64,000 nucleotides of DNA. Source: Flammeovirgaceae bacterium SG7u.111. GTDB taxonomy: Bacteria; Bacteroidota; Bacteroidia; Cytophagales; Flammeovirgaceae. The position numbers and the translations under genes were made by a program. The notes under the pieces are model-generated. The model had not been told where the DNA came from. It worked only from the letters and a program-made list of their open reading frames with translations, and did no database searches. Below, in pieces: positions 46,302 to 53,511 of this stretch; within the stretch, counting starts at the first letter, position 1, and each line of letters begins with the position of its first letter. The DNA lies in assembly GCA_034044135.1 (NCBI GenBank), contig CP139021.1, positions 1,317,635 to 1,381,634 of the forward strand, given 5' to 3'.

Positions 46302-46342
46302 GATTTAAACAGCGATTTTTCTTTGGTCAATTACGTATTGTG

Positions 46343-47764
46343 CTAACACTCAATCACGTTTACAGGCAACTGCAAAGCCAATCCTCCTTCTGAAGTTTCC
46401 TTGTATTTGCTATTCATATCCTGTGCAGTTTGCCACATGGTACTAATCACCGCATCTAAGGTGACTTTTGCCTTGCCAGGGTCGCTTTCCAAAGCAATTT
46501 GGCTTGCAGTAATGGCTTTTATTGCACCCATGGTGTTGCGCTCTATGCAGGGGATCTGCACCAAGCCGCCTATTGGGTCGCAAGTAAGCCCTAAATGATG
46601 TTCCATGGCAATTTCAGCAGCCATCAGTACTTGGGCAGGAGAGCCGCCTAGGGCTTCGGTAAGTCCGCCTGCTGCCATAGCCGAAGAAACACCTATTTCC
46701 GCTTGGCAACCACCCATAGCAGCCGAAATAGTTGATCCTTTTTTGAAAATACTTCCTAGTTCCCCAGCGGTGAGAATGAATTTATGTAAAGACTCCTCCT
46801 TGTCCCCTTCTTCGCAAAAGCACATGAGGTAATGCAGTACGGCAGGGATTACGCCCGCAGCCCCGTTGGTAGGAGCTGTTACCACTCTTCCAAAAGCAGC
46901 GTTTTCCTCGTTTACCGCAAGGGCAAAACAACTTACCCATTTGAGGATGGTTTTAAAGTCTTGGCTACATGTTTTTATGCTAGAAAGCCATTCTTCTTCA
47001 TTGTTGTAGTCTTTTCCTGCCAAAAGTTTTTTGCTCATTTGGGCAGCTCTTCTGGAGACGCTTAGCCCACCAGGCAACTCGCCTTCTGCATGGCAGCCTC
47101 TGAACACACAGGCTTTCATTACTTCCCAAATCTGATCTATTGCATGTTTTACTTCCTCCTCGCTTCGCCAATTGAGTTCATTTTCCAGCACTACTTCCCA
47201 AATGTCTTTGCCACCCTCTTTGCACCACTGCAAAAGCTCGGAAGCCTTGGTGACAGGGAACTTGATTTTTCGCTGGAGAATTTCAGGGGGCTCGCCTTCT
47301 TTTACCACAAAGCCACCGCCTACCGAGTAGTAAATTTCTTCAAAGGTATTTCCATCAGAAAGCTTGAAACAGAATTTCAGTGCATTGGAGTGGTAGGGTA
47401 GGACGGTCTCTCCTGCAAATATGATTTGGCTTGCTGGATCGAAATCTATTTTCCTCTCCCCATTCAGAAGTAAAATTTTGTTTTTCCGAATAGCTCCTAC
47501 GGTGGAGACTATTTTTTCCACATCTATGGTTACAGGGTCTTCGCCGCTCAAACCTAGCATAATGGACATGCCCGTGCCGTGCCCCTTGCCAGTCTTTGCC
47601 AAAGAACCATATAGCTCAATTTCTATCTCTTGTACTTCATCTAGCTGGTGAGCTTTCAGAAATCCGTCCAGAAATCGTTGGGCGGCACGCCAAGGACCCA
47701 TAGTATGGGAGCTGGATGGACCAACCCCAATTTTAAAAATATCAAATACGCTGATTTGCTCCAT
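46343..47764 (-). CDS. sdaA: L-serine ammonia-lyase, single-chain iron-sulfur type
   Basis: Deaminates L-serine to pyruvate and ammonia. The 473-residue protein joins the beta and alpha domains in one chain. The beta part begins [19 protein letters not shown]. The alpha part has [17 protein letters not shown] and the Cys residues that bind the oxygen-sensitive 4Fe-4S cluster ([20 protein letters not shown] and the earlier WVSCFALAV). ATG 47764 is chosen, since alignment-type similarity begins at MEQISVFD; 22 upstream in-frame codons look spurious. Its product pyruvate links to the nearby sulfur and amino-acid genes only loosely. Confidence 0.95.
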   Translation of the reverse strand: MEQISVFDIFKIGVGPSSSHTMGPWRAAQRFLDGFLKAHQLDEVQEIEIELYGSLAKTGKGHGTGMSIMLGLSGEDPVTIDVEKIVSTVGAIRKNKILLLNGERKIDFDPASQIIFAGETVLPYHSNALKFCFKLSDGNTFEEIYYSVGGGFVVKEGEPPEILQRKIKFPVTKASELLQWCKEGGKDIWEVVLENELNWRSEEEVKHAIDQIWEVMKACVFRGCHAEGELPGGLSVSRRAAQMSKKLLAGKDYNNEEEWLSSIKTCSQDFKTILKWVSCFALAVNEENAAFGRVVTAPTNGAAGVIPAVLHYLMCFCEEGDKEESLHKFILTAGELGSIFKKGSTISAAMGGCQAEIGVSSAMAAGGLTEALGGSPAQVLMAAEIAMEHHLGLTCDPIGGLVQIPCIERNTMGAIKAITASQIALESDPGKAKVTLDAVISTMWQTAQDMNSKYKETSEGGLALQLPVNVIEC

Positions 47765-47917
47765 TTTTTTGTGGCTGTGTGTCAGTTTATTAAATGTATT
47801 TATTGGTTTTTTTATCGGAGGTTGTTGCAAATATAAAATTAACTTATCTATATTTGCACTCCAATTAAACAGAACGGCACATTAGTGCTGCCAAATGTTT
47901 AAGGAAAGCATCTAACA

Positions 47918-47991
47918 GGAGCAGTAGTTCAGCTGGTTAGAATACCTGCCTGTCACGCAGGGGGTCGCGGGTTCGAGTCCCGTCTGTTCCG
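47918..47991 (+). tRNA. tRNA-Asp (anticodon GTC), copy 1
   Basis: 74 bases; acceptor GGAGCAG pairs with CTGTTCC, the anticodon stem CTGCC/GCAGG-type arm around TGTCACG gives GTC, the T arm holds GGTTCGAGTCC, and the discriminator is G as in other tRNA-Asp. CCA not encoded. Confidence 0.95.
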
Positions 47992-48084
47992 CAAGATGAG
48001 TCTAAAATAGAAATATTTTAGAATATATATTTATACTGTTTTTGTGATAGATTTTATTTAGATCAAAAGTAGTATTTCCGGTTA

Positions 48085-48158
48085 GGAGCAGTAGTTCAGC
48101 TGGTTAGAATACCTGCCTGTCACGCAGGGGGTCGCGGGTTCGAGTCCCGTCTGTTCCG
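48085..48158 (+). tRNA. tRNA-Asp (anticodon GTC), copy 2
   Basis: Identical over all 74 bases to the copy at 47918-47991. A short terminator hairpin follows. Confidence 0.95.
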
Positions 48159-48169
48159 CATAAAACCAG

Positions 48170-48196
48170 AAGCCTTCATGTATTTCATGAGGGCTT
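48170..48196 (+). terminator. Terminator after the tRNA-Asp pair
   Basis: AAGCC and TCATG pair with CATGA and GGCTT around a TATTT loop (one internal mismatch), followed by a T run. The same hairpin without the T run recurs at 48329-48355. Confidence 0.75.
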
Positions 48197-48254
48197 TTTT
48201 TGTGTACCAACTCAAAAGAATAAACCATTCATTTTTCAAGACTGTACGGATGCC

Positions 48255-48317
48255 TACCTGCCTGTCACGCAGGGGGTCGCGGGCTTGGGCAGCCCCGATC
48301 GAGTCCCGTCTGTTCCG
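48255..48317 (+). pseudogene. Broken third tRNA-Asp copy
   Basis: 48255-48283 equals the anticodon-arm and variable region of tRNA-Asp, and 48299-48317 equals its 3' end. Fourteen extra bases (within 48284-48298) split the T arm, and the 5' acceptor strand and D arm are missing. It cannot fold as a tRNA. Confidence 0.85.
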
Positions 48318-48378
48318 CATAAAACTAGAAGCCTTCATGTATTTCATGAGGGCTTCTAGTTTTATGCGGAACAGACGG
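48306..48378. repeat. Long near-perfect palindrome built from the tRNA-Asp 3' end
   Basis: Arms 48306-48333 and 48351-48378 are exact 28-base reverse complements. Inside, TCATG and CATGA pair after one mismatch, leaving a 5-base loop. The left arm is the tRNA-Asp 3' end plus its downstream flank; the right arm is an inverted copy. No T run follows on either strand. Confidence 0.9.
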
Positions 48379-48433
48379 TAAGAAAAAGTAGAATCAAGGA
48401 TAATGCGAATATTTTCTTTTCTGAGGCAGCCAA

Positions 48434-49033
48434 TTATCCCAACAATTTTCCCCAAACCAATAGCCATACAAAGCTGCCCCAGTTTTTTTCTATGTGGACT
48501 TGGAGCTTGTCGAGGGCTATTTTCATTTGGGCGGCAACGGTTTTTTTGGAGATGCCGAGTTCCTTGCCTATTTGCTCGTAGTTCATTTCTGTATTTTGGC
48601 GCAGTTGGAAAATGATTCGGCACTTTTCGGGAAGTTTGTCTACACCAGCGGCTATTATTTTTTCAAGCTCTTTGTGGGTAAGCTCATCGGCGGTAGCCTC
48701 GGCTGAGGGATGGACGGTCAGGTCAAAATCGGTGCTGCTGGTCTGCTTGGCATATCGGCTTTTGAGGTAATTGAGCGAACGGTTTTTTACTGCTACAAAA
48801 AGGTAGTTTTGAAACGAACCTTTAACGTTCAACTTTTTTCTGCTTTGCCAAATGCTCATAAAAGTGTCGTGCACCAGCTCTTCAGCAATAGGCTCGGACT
48901 GCACATAGCGGAGGGAATGGCGACACAGTTCGGTGTAATGTGATTTGAACAGGAACTCAAAGGCCGCTTCATCGCCTTTGGCAATCAATTTTTTTAAAAC
49001 TTCTTCGGAATAATGCGGTTTGTTTTTAGACAT
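48434..49033 (-). CDS. Orphan ECF RNA polymerase sigma factor (sigma-70 family)
   Basis: A 199-residue Bacteroidota-type ECF sigma factor. Region 2 is at about 20-85, with AEELVHDTFMSIWQSRKKL and a QNYLFVAVKNRSLNYLK helix. Region 4 is at about 130-185 (LPEKCRIIFQLRQNTEMNYE and the helix-turn-helix IGKELGISKKTVAAQMKIAL). The tail SFVWLLVWGKLLG is hydrophobic, as in the sigma factor at 5205. No FecR or other anti-sigma gene follows; downstream is the tRNA-derived palindrome. ATG 49033 is chosen over 15 extra upstream codons. It is divergent from the esterase gene with only 31 bp between them. Confidence 0.92.
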   Translation of the reverse strand: MSKNKPHYSEEVLKKLIAKGDEAAFEFLFKSHYTELCRHSLRYVQSEPIAEELVHDTFMSIWQSRKKLNVKGSFQNYLFVAVKNRSLNYLKSRYAKQTSSTDFDLTVHPSAEATADELTHKELEKIIAAGVDKLPEKCRIIFQLRQNTEMNYEQIGKELGISKKTVAAQMKIALDKLQVHIEKNWGSFVWLLVWGKLLG

Positions 49034-49064
49034 TTGCCCTTTGAAATATAATAGCCTTAAAAAT

Positions 49065-49961
49065 ATGCAAACTTTCAATAGTCGCCTATTCTTTTTTTAC
49101 CTCTGGTTGGGAAAGATTATCAATGGAAGAAAACAACAACCTATAGCGGAAAGAAGAAAAAGTGTGGACTCCGTGAAGCCAGACACAGCTCTGGAAGGGG
49201 CTTACAAGTTGGAAAAAGTGTCTGCCAAAGGGCTATTGTGCTACTGGATTAAGCCCGAGGAAGTTGAGGGAAACCGTGTGGTATTTTACTTACACGGGGG
49301 AGGCTATAATTCCGGTTCGTTTTATTCCCACCAAAACCTTGTGGGCTGGTTAGGGAAATTCAGCAAAGCACAGGTGCTTTTTCCCGAGTATCGTTTAGCA
49401 CCAGAGTATCCTTTTCCTACTGCTATAGAAGATGCGCTCAGTGCGTACGAGTGGCTACTGAAACAGCATCCCGATAAGGAAATAGTGCTGGCTGGCGATT
49501 CGGCCGGTGGTGGCTTGGCTATGGCGATGTTGCTTGCCGCAAGGGAAGAAAACCTGCCTATGCCCAAGGCAATGTACCTAATGGCACCTTGGGCGGACCT
49601 TACCATGTCGGAGCCAGATATTGCTGCTTACAGGTGGAAAGATCCTATACTGACCGTAAAAGGGCTTGCCCAAAGCGCAAAGCAATATGCTGCTGGAAAT
49701 AACTTGAAACTCCCCTTTATTTCCCCCTACTTTGGCGAATACGATGGCTTTCCACCTACGCTCATTCAAGTAGGGACACACGACTTATTCTTGCCCGAGT
49801 GCCGAACCATCAAAGCCAAGCTTGATAAAAAAGGAATCCCTTGTGAAATGAACGTATGGCCGGGCATGGTACACGGATGGCAAGTACACACAAGTAAATT
49901 TCCTGAAGCAAAAGCTGCCCTTCAAAAAGGTGCTGATTTCCTATTGAAGTATTTTAGTTAG
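49065..49961 (+). CDS. Alpha/beta hydrolase, hormone-sensitive-lipase-type esterase
   Basis: A 298-residue carboxylesterase. The oxyanion motif HGGG is in VVFYLHGGGYNSGS, the nucleophile Ser in LAGDSAGGGLAMAM, the acid probably in QVGTHDLFLPE and the His in PGMVHGWQVH. FPEYRLAPEYPFPTAIEDAL is typical of the HSL family. An N-terminal hydrophobic stretch (RLFFFYLWLGKII) may anchor or export it. ATG 49065 is chosen, as earlier in-frame codons overlap the divergent sigma gene. Its stop shares the bases TTAG with the converging oxygenase gene. Confidence 0.9.
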   Translation: MQTFNSRLFFFYLWLGKIINGRKQQPIAERRKSVDSVKPDTALEGAYKLEKVSAKGLLCYWIKPEEVEGNRVVFYLHGGGYNSGSFYSHQNLVGWLGKFSKAQVLFPEYRLAPEYPFPTAIEDALSAYEWLLKQHPDKEIVLAGDSAGGGLAMAMLLAAREENLPMPKAMYLMAPWADLTMSEPDIAAYRWKDPILTVKGLAQSAKQYAAGNNLKLPFISPYFGEYDGFPPTLIQVGTHDLFLPECRTIKAKLDKKGIPCEMNVWPGMVHGWQVHTSKFPEAKAALQKGADFLLKYFS

Positions 49962-51115
49962 TCCTTTTTACCAATCCATTTTTCCTTCAGGTCTTCGGGA
50001 ATCTGAAAATTAGCTCCTTTGTAATTGTTGAAGTAATTGACCATCCCAATGGTCAGTTGGAAAGAGAAATTATTTAGCACAACTTCCAAGCTGTTGTTGC
50101 GGTCTTCTAGGCGCTCGCTAAGCTTGAAAATTACTTTGAGGAAATGGGGCATGAGCCTGCTAAGGCAACCCGCATTGGTTTGTACCCCTAGCATATTTGC
50201 AGTTTCGTCCCCTACCAAAAAGCGGATGAGCATTTCTGGAGTATCGTCGAGCCGTTCCCTAGGGATGGTAGCTTCCGCAAATTCTATGAGGGCTTTGGTG
50301 AGCATCTTCCCTCCGTCCGATGCTCCCGATTGTCTTTCTAATATCTGATCGAGCAGAAAGCGGGCTTCATCTACCGTATTTGGAAATAGCGATTTGCTCA
50401 CGCCCAAGAGGTAGCCGATCACGTTCCATGTATGCACATAAGCCTGTTCTTCCTCGGGTTTCAATTGGATACCAAACTGCCGCAGCCCATCCAAAATAGC
50501 TATGCCGAAGGTCATCAGGGTCACGCCCAAATCTTCTTGGTTGATAGGCTTGCCAAATTTTTGCTCATCCCATCCTTTTATACTTACAAAATGTCTGACC
50601 GAAGCATGGATAAGCCGTACTTTTTGAATGCTTTTTATCCCTTTTCCGCCAGGTTCTAAGTTTCCTTGGCAAAGTACGTCTAGTAAAAACTGTCCTGTTT
50701 CGGCAACCCTTCGGGCAAATACATTTAAGTTGATCTCCGAATGGGCAAGCCTTCCTGTGCTGATGAGTACCTCAGCACCATTTTTACAAGAATAAAGAAG
50801 GGGCAGAGATTTGTAATAAAGCAACAGGAGCATAGCAGGTCCATAGTCCACAAACATTTCTTGTGCTCTGGCTATTTGTTTGGTATTCGCCCATGGGGGA
50901 AGTTCGGCACTGGCTTCAAAGTAGCTCGTAAGCACTGGGGGAAGGTCTTCAATAGGGGTTTCTATTTGCCTGATTAGCTTGTTGAAAAGGTCTTTTGTGG
51001 CTTGTTTCCCGTTTTCGGCCACCAAAGCAGCTATGGCATTGTCGGCAAGCGGGTCGGTTTGAAGCCGTTTAGCATCAAAAAAGGAAGAATCTGTCCAATA
51101 GGTAGATTTACTCAT
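49958..51115 (-). CDS. MpaB/latex-clearing-protein-like oxygenase (DUF2236)
   Basis: A 385-residue protein of the DUF2236 family, whose studied members are haem oxygenases: rubber oxygenase Lcp and fungal MpaB. Recognisable segments are ASAELPPWANTKQIARAQEM, then LIHASVRHFV with a likely haem-ligand His, and GKPINQEDLGVTLMTFGIAI. No signal peptide is seen, so an intracellular role is likely, and rubber cleavage is not implied. Substrate unknown. It converges with the esterase gene, overlapping by 4 bp. Confidence 0.85.
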   Translation of the reverse strand: MSKSTYWTDSSFFDAKRLQTDPLADNAIAALVAENGKQATKDLFNKLIRQIETPIEDLPPVLTSYFEASAELPPWANTKQIARAQEMFVDYGPAMLLLLYYKSLPLLYSCKNGAEVLISTGRLAHSEINLNVFARRVAETGQFLLDVLCQGNLEPGGKGIKSIQKVRLIHASVRHFVSIKGWDEQKFGKPINQEDLGVTLMTFGIAILDGLRQFGIQLKPEEEQAYVHTWNVIGYLLGVSKSLFPNTVDEARFLLDQILERQSGASDGGKMLTKALIEFAEATIPRERLDDTPEMLIRFLVGDETANMLGVQTNAGCLSRLMPHFLKVIFKLSERLEDRNNSLEVVLNNFSFQLTIGMVNYFNNYKGANFQIPEDLKEKWIGKKD

Positions 51116-51408
51116 AGTTGTTTGTAGGATTCAATGGTTTGTGTGTCGGTAATTTCTAAGCACTAGCGCTATTTTAATAAAAAAACTTGGCTTTGATAAG
51201 CAATTCTTTATTCAACCATAAGCATGCTTATTTTTTGTCAAACACTTATTTATAGACAAAATACCAAATCATTGGCGCATTTTCAATAAAGAGTACAATT
51301 TGGGTATAAATATTAAAAGTGCTTTCTTGTAGCTAAGTGCAAAAAGGGAAGGTGTTGGTCAAGTTGCGCTTTGGAGCAGGTTTTTTTTTGTAAGAAAATT
51401 CAACTCAT

Positions 51409-52095
51409 ATGCTCAAAAAGCTCAACTGGAAATATGCCGTGGGCGAAGTCCTAATTGTAATTATTGGCCTGACAATCGCCTTTAGCCTCAACAGGTGGAA
51501 CGAAAACAGGAAAGATGCAACGCTGGAAAGGGAATACCTACAAAATATGCTGATTGACCTTGAAAACGAAGCCACTGAGCTGGGGGAAAACAGATCGCAG
51601 TACGAAAGGTACACGGCACTAGCCCAACAAATAATCCAACATACCTCGGCACAACTTCCCCGCAGAGATACGGTGGTTTTTAAGGTATTTGAAATTGCCA
51701 AAGCCATAGATTTCCTCCACCAAAATACTACCTACCAGACCTTGGTAAATTCTGGCGACTTCAAGCTGATAAAGGATTTTACCTTACGAAGAAAAGTTGA
51801 AGAACATTATGCGCTCTATGCTTTTGTAGATCAGGAGTATTCGAGGCAGCATAAAATTCACGAAAAGTATTTGGCTGATTTTTTTATCTACAAAATGGAT
51901 TATGCGGAAATGGGGAAGGGGGATTTTAACTTTTTTGACGACAAGGTTTTTTCCAACATCATCCGAAGCCTTCACGGTACGTATGGAATAGCCATAAAAG
52001 CCACTGACCAGCTAATGGAGAGCAATAATGAGTTAGCAAAGAATTGGAAGGGCATTTGTGAATGGGGGAGAGCTATGCATTGTGTGGAGTTTTGA
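51409..52095 (+). CDS. DUF6090-type membrane protein
   Basis: A 228-residue protein with one N-terminal membrane helix (about 11-28, AVGEVLIVIIGLTIAFSLNR) and an extracytoplasmic, charged helical part. I recognise the LNWKYAVGEVLIVIIGLTIA start, then EREYLQNMLIDLENE, from a widespread Bacteroidota family of unknown function, probably DUF6090. The motif TLVNSGDFKLIKDFTLRRK is also typical. No operon partner is seen. Confidence 0.75.
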   Translation: MLKKLNWKYAVGEVLIVIIGLTIAFSLNRWNENRKDATLEREYLQNMLIDLENEATELGENRSQYERYTALAQQIIQHTSAQLPRRDTVVFKVFEIAKAIDFLHQNTTYQTLVNSGDFKLIKDFTLRRKVEEHYALYAFVDQEYSRQHKIHEKYLADFFIYKMDYAEMGKGDFNFFDDKVFSNIIRSLHGTYGIAIKATDQLMESNNELAKNWKGICEWGRAMHCVEF

Positions 52096-52261
52096 GAAAG
52101 CTGTCTTTCCGAACCAGCACATAGCCAAATTTACATTTTGAAATTTTTCCTAAAACTTAATGATTTTTCGGGGTGGAAGTTTGATCCCCCTGACAACTTA
52201 CAAACTTTTAAAATATAGCTGACTCCGTATTACGTTTAGAACTTGTTCGCTGCTGCCATTT

Positions 52262-52738
52262 CTATGTTTTTTCTATTTCTAATACGAACTTTGTTCTTGG
52301 TAAATAACTAATTCTTATTGAATCATCTTTTTTAATTCCAGGATAAATTTTATCCCTATGTACAAAAATCGATTTTGGTTTAAAGTTTGGGTTAGTTAAC
52401 TGTAGCCTTAAGTCAGATTTGTATTTTTTGATATTTTTAATTTTTGTCTCTATGACAATCTTTTTCCTGTTTTTATAATCAGCATTCTTCCTTGTCATAA
52501 AAATAAGCACTGGAAGCCCTATTAACCCGAAGGAAATCGACGCACCCCAAATAATCGAATTCAAATATGTCATTGAGTCAATTAAATATTCTCCATTTCT
52601 GTTTGGAGTAACGGAAATAATAAGAATCATTACAATAACTATCAATATTACCTTTCTATCTTTTCTTTTAATTTCGCTAATCAACTGTTCATCTTTATAA
52701 CCGAAGGGCTTCTCATTAAAAGTTTCTTTAAAATTCAT
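52262..52738 (-). CDS. Small hypothetical membrane protein
   Basis: A 158-residue protein not recognised as a family. It has two membrane helices (about 29-47 and 66-88) joined by a short loop, then a Lys-rich soluble tail of about 70 residues (KNIKKYKSDLRLQLTNPNFK) with beta character. The coding region is AT-rich. It is separated from the next upstream same-strand gene by an attC-like hairpin (52794-52851), so it may be a gene-cassette passenger; that is inference. Confidence 0.6.
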   Translation of the reverse strand: MNFKETFNEKPFGYKDEQLISEIKRKDRKVILIVIVMILIISVTPNRNGEYLIDSMTYLNSIIWGASISFGLIGLPVLIFMTRKNADYKNRKKIVIETKIKNIKKYKSDLRLQLTNPNFKPKSIFVHRDKIYPGIKKDDSIRISYLPRTKFVLEIEKT

Positions 52739-52793
52739 ATTCTTTCAATTTATAAAACGTTCTTTTCTCGAGTCGTTCTTTATTGGCTGAAAC

Positions 52794-52851
52794 ACAACGG
52801 TCTGGCTAAAATGTAGTGTAGCGGTTAGATATGCATTTTAGCTCTTGTTGT
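52794..52851 (-). repeat. attC-like imperfect palindrome
   Basis: Read on the minus strand: ACAAC, 4-base spacer, GCTAAAATG, 20-base loop, CATTTTAGC, 6-base spacer, GTTGT. The outer and inner arms pair exactly, and the spacers differ in length, as in integron attC sites (R''-L''-loop-L'-R'). Outer AACAC/GTGTT bases extend the match. It lies between two short unknown genes in the same orientation. Confidence 0.5.
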
Positions 52852-52860
52852 AGCGTGTTT

Positions 52861-53286
52861 TTATATCTTAAATCTATATTTCATAACAAATTCTGTCCAT
52901 TCCTTCCCCAAGTCTCCAATCATCTTATTTTCCTTTGTGCTTAGATGTCCATGTAATTCATTGAAGGGTAGTATTATACCTGCAATTTTACTATTGGATT
53001 TGTCAATTATTATAGAGCTGTATGGAATATCACTTTTAGCCCATGGAATCTCAAATATTATAAGTTCAAATCGTCCCTTTTCAATCTTCTTATGAATTAC
53101 TAACTTATCAATCGAGTTTTCACTCTTTTCCAATTTCTGAATTAGTTTCGTTGTGATAGGAAAGTAATTGATTGTTTTATTCTTTGGCTGCCATAGTAGA
53201 TTTTGCACGACACCCTTATCTCCTTTTTCCAATTCAGAAATCAAAATTGAATAATCAATATTATATTTCTTTTTAAATAGACCCAT
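52861..53286 (-). CDS. Hypothetical protein
   Basis: A 141-residue soluble protein, not recognised. It is Lys/Ile-rich with mixed alpha/beta character (LISELEKGDKGVVQNLLWQP; FELIIFEIPWAKSDIPYSSI), and AT-rich like its downstream neighbour. The ATG at 53286 is chosen; earlier in-frame codons (to 53358) translate a Trp/Arg-containing stretch that looks like intergenic sequence. The stop lies ten bases from the attC-like hairpin, as expected for a cassette gene. Confidence 0.55.
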   Translation of the reverse strand: MGLFKKKYNIDYSILISELEKGDKGVVQNLLWQPKNKTINYFPITTKLIQKLEKSENSIDKLVIHKKIEKGRFELIIFEIPWAKSDIPYSSIIIDKSNSKIAGIILPFNELHGHLSTKENKMIGDLGKEWTEFVMKYRFKI

Positions 53287-53460
53287 TGCTCTATAACATT
53301 TGTATGCCACCATAGTCCCTGATACCCGCCATATTTGGGTGGGCATCACCACTGTCATTTTTCTTATGGGCTGATTTTCTGTTTCATGTTCAAAAAGGAA
53401 TTAAACACAGCATAAATCTACAAAAGAAACAGGGAGAATGGTTGTGTCAGGCACAAAAAA

Positions 53461-53484
53461 AAGTCCCAGCTTCCACTGGGACTT
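53461..53484 (-). terminator. Terminator downstream of the 603-residue protein gene
   Basis: A perfect 9-bp stem AAGTCCCAG with CTGGGACTT, followed by T residues on the minus strand, about 27 bases past the stop. Confidence 0.8.
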
Positions 53485-53511
53485 TCTATGTATTCTTAAC
53501 TTATTTTTTCC

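Noticed and set aside
48306-48378. Palindrome as a simple intrinsic terminator
   Set aside because: No T run follows the stem on either strand, unlike the normal terminator at 48170-48196.
48120-48623. Open frame of 167 codons across the tRNA-Asp and palindrome region
   Set aside because: It is made of tRNA, repeat and antisense-sigma sequence; the apparent repeats at protein level come from the DNA repeats.
53287-53358. N-terminal extension of the hypothetical protein ending at 52861
   Set aside because: The added residues look like intergenic sequence; an ATG at 53286 begins a compact coding frame.
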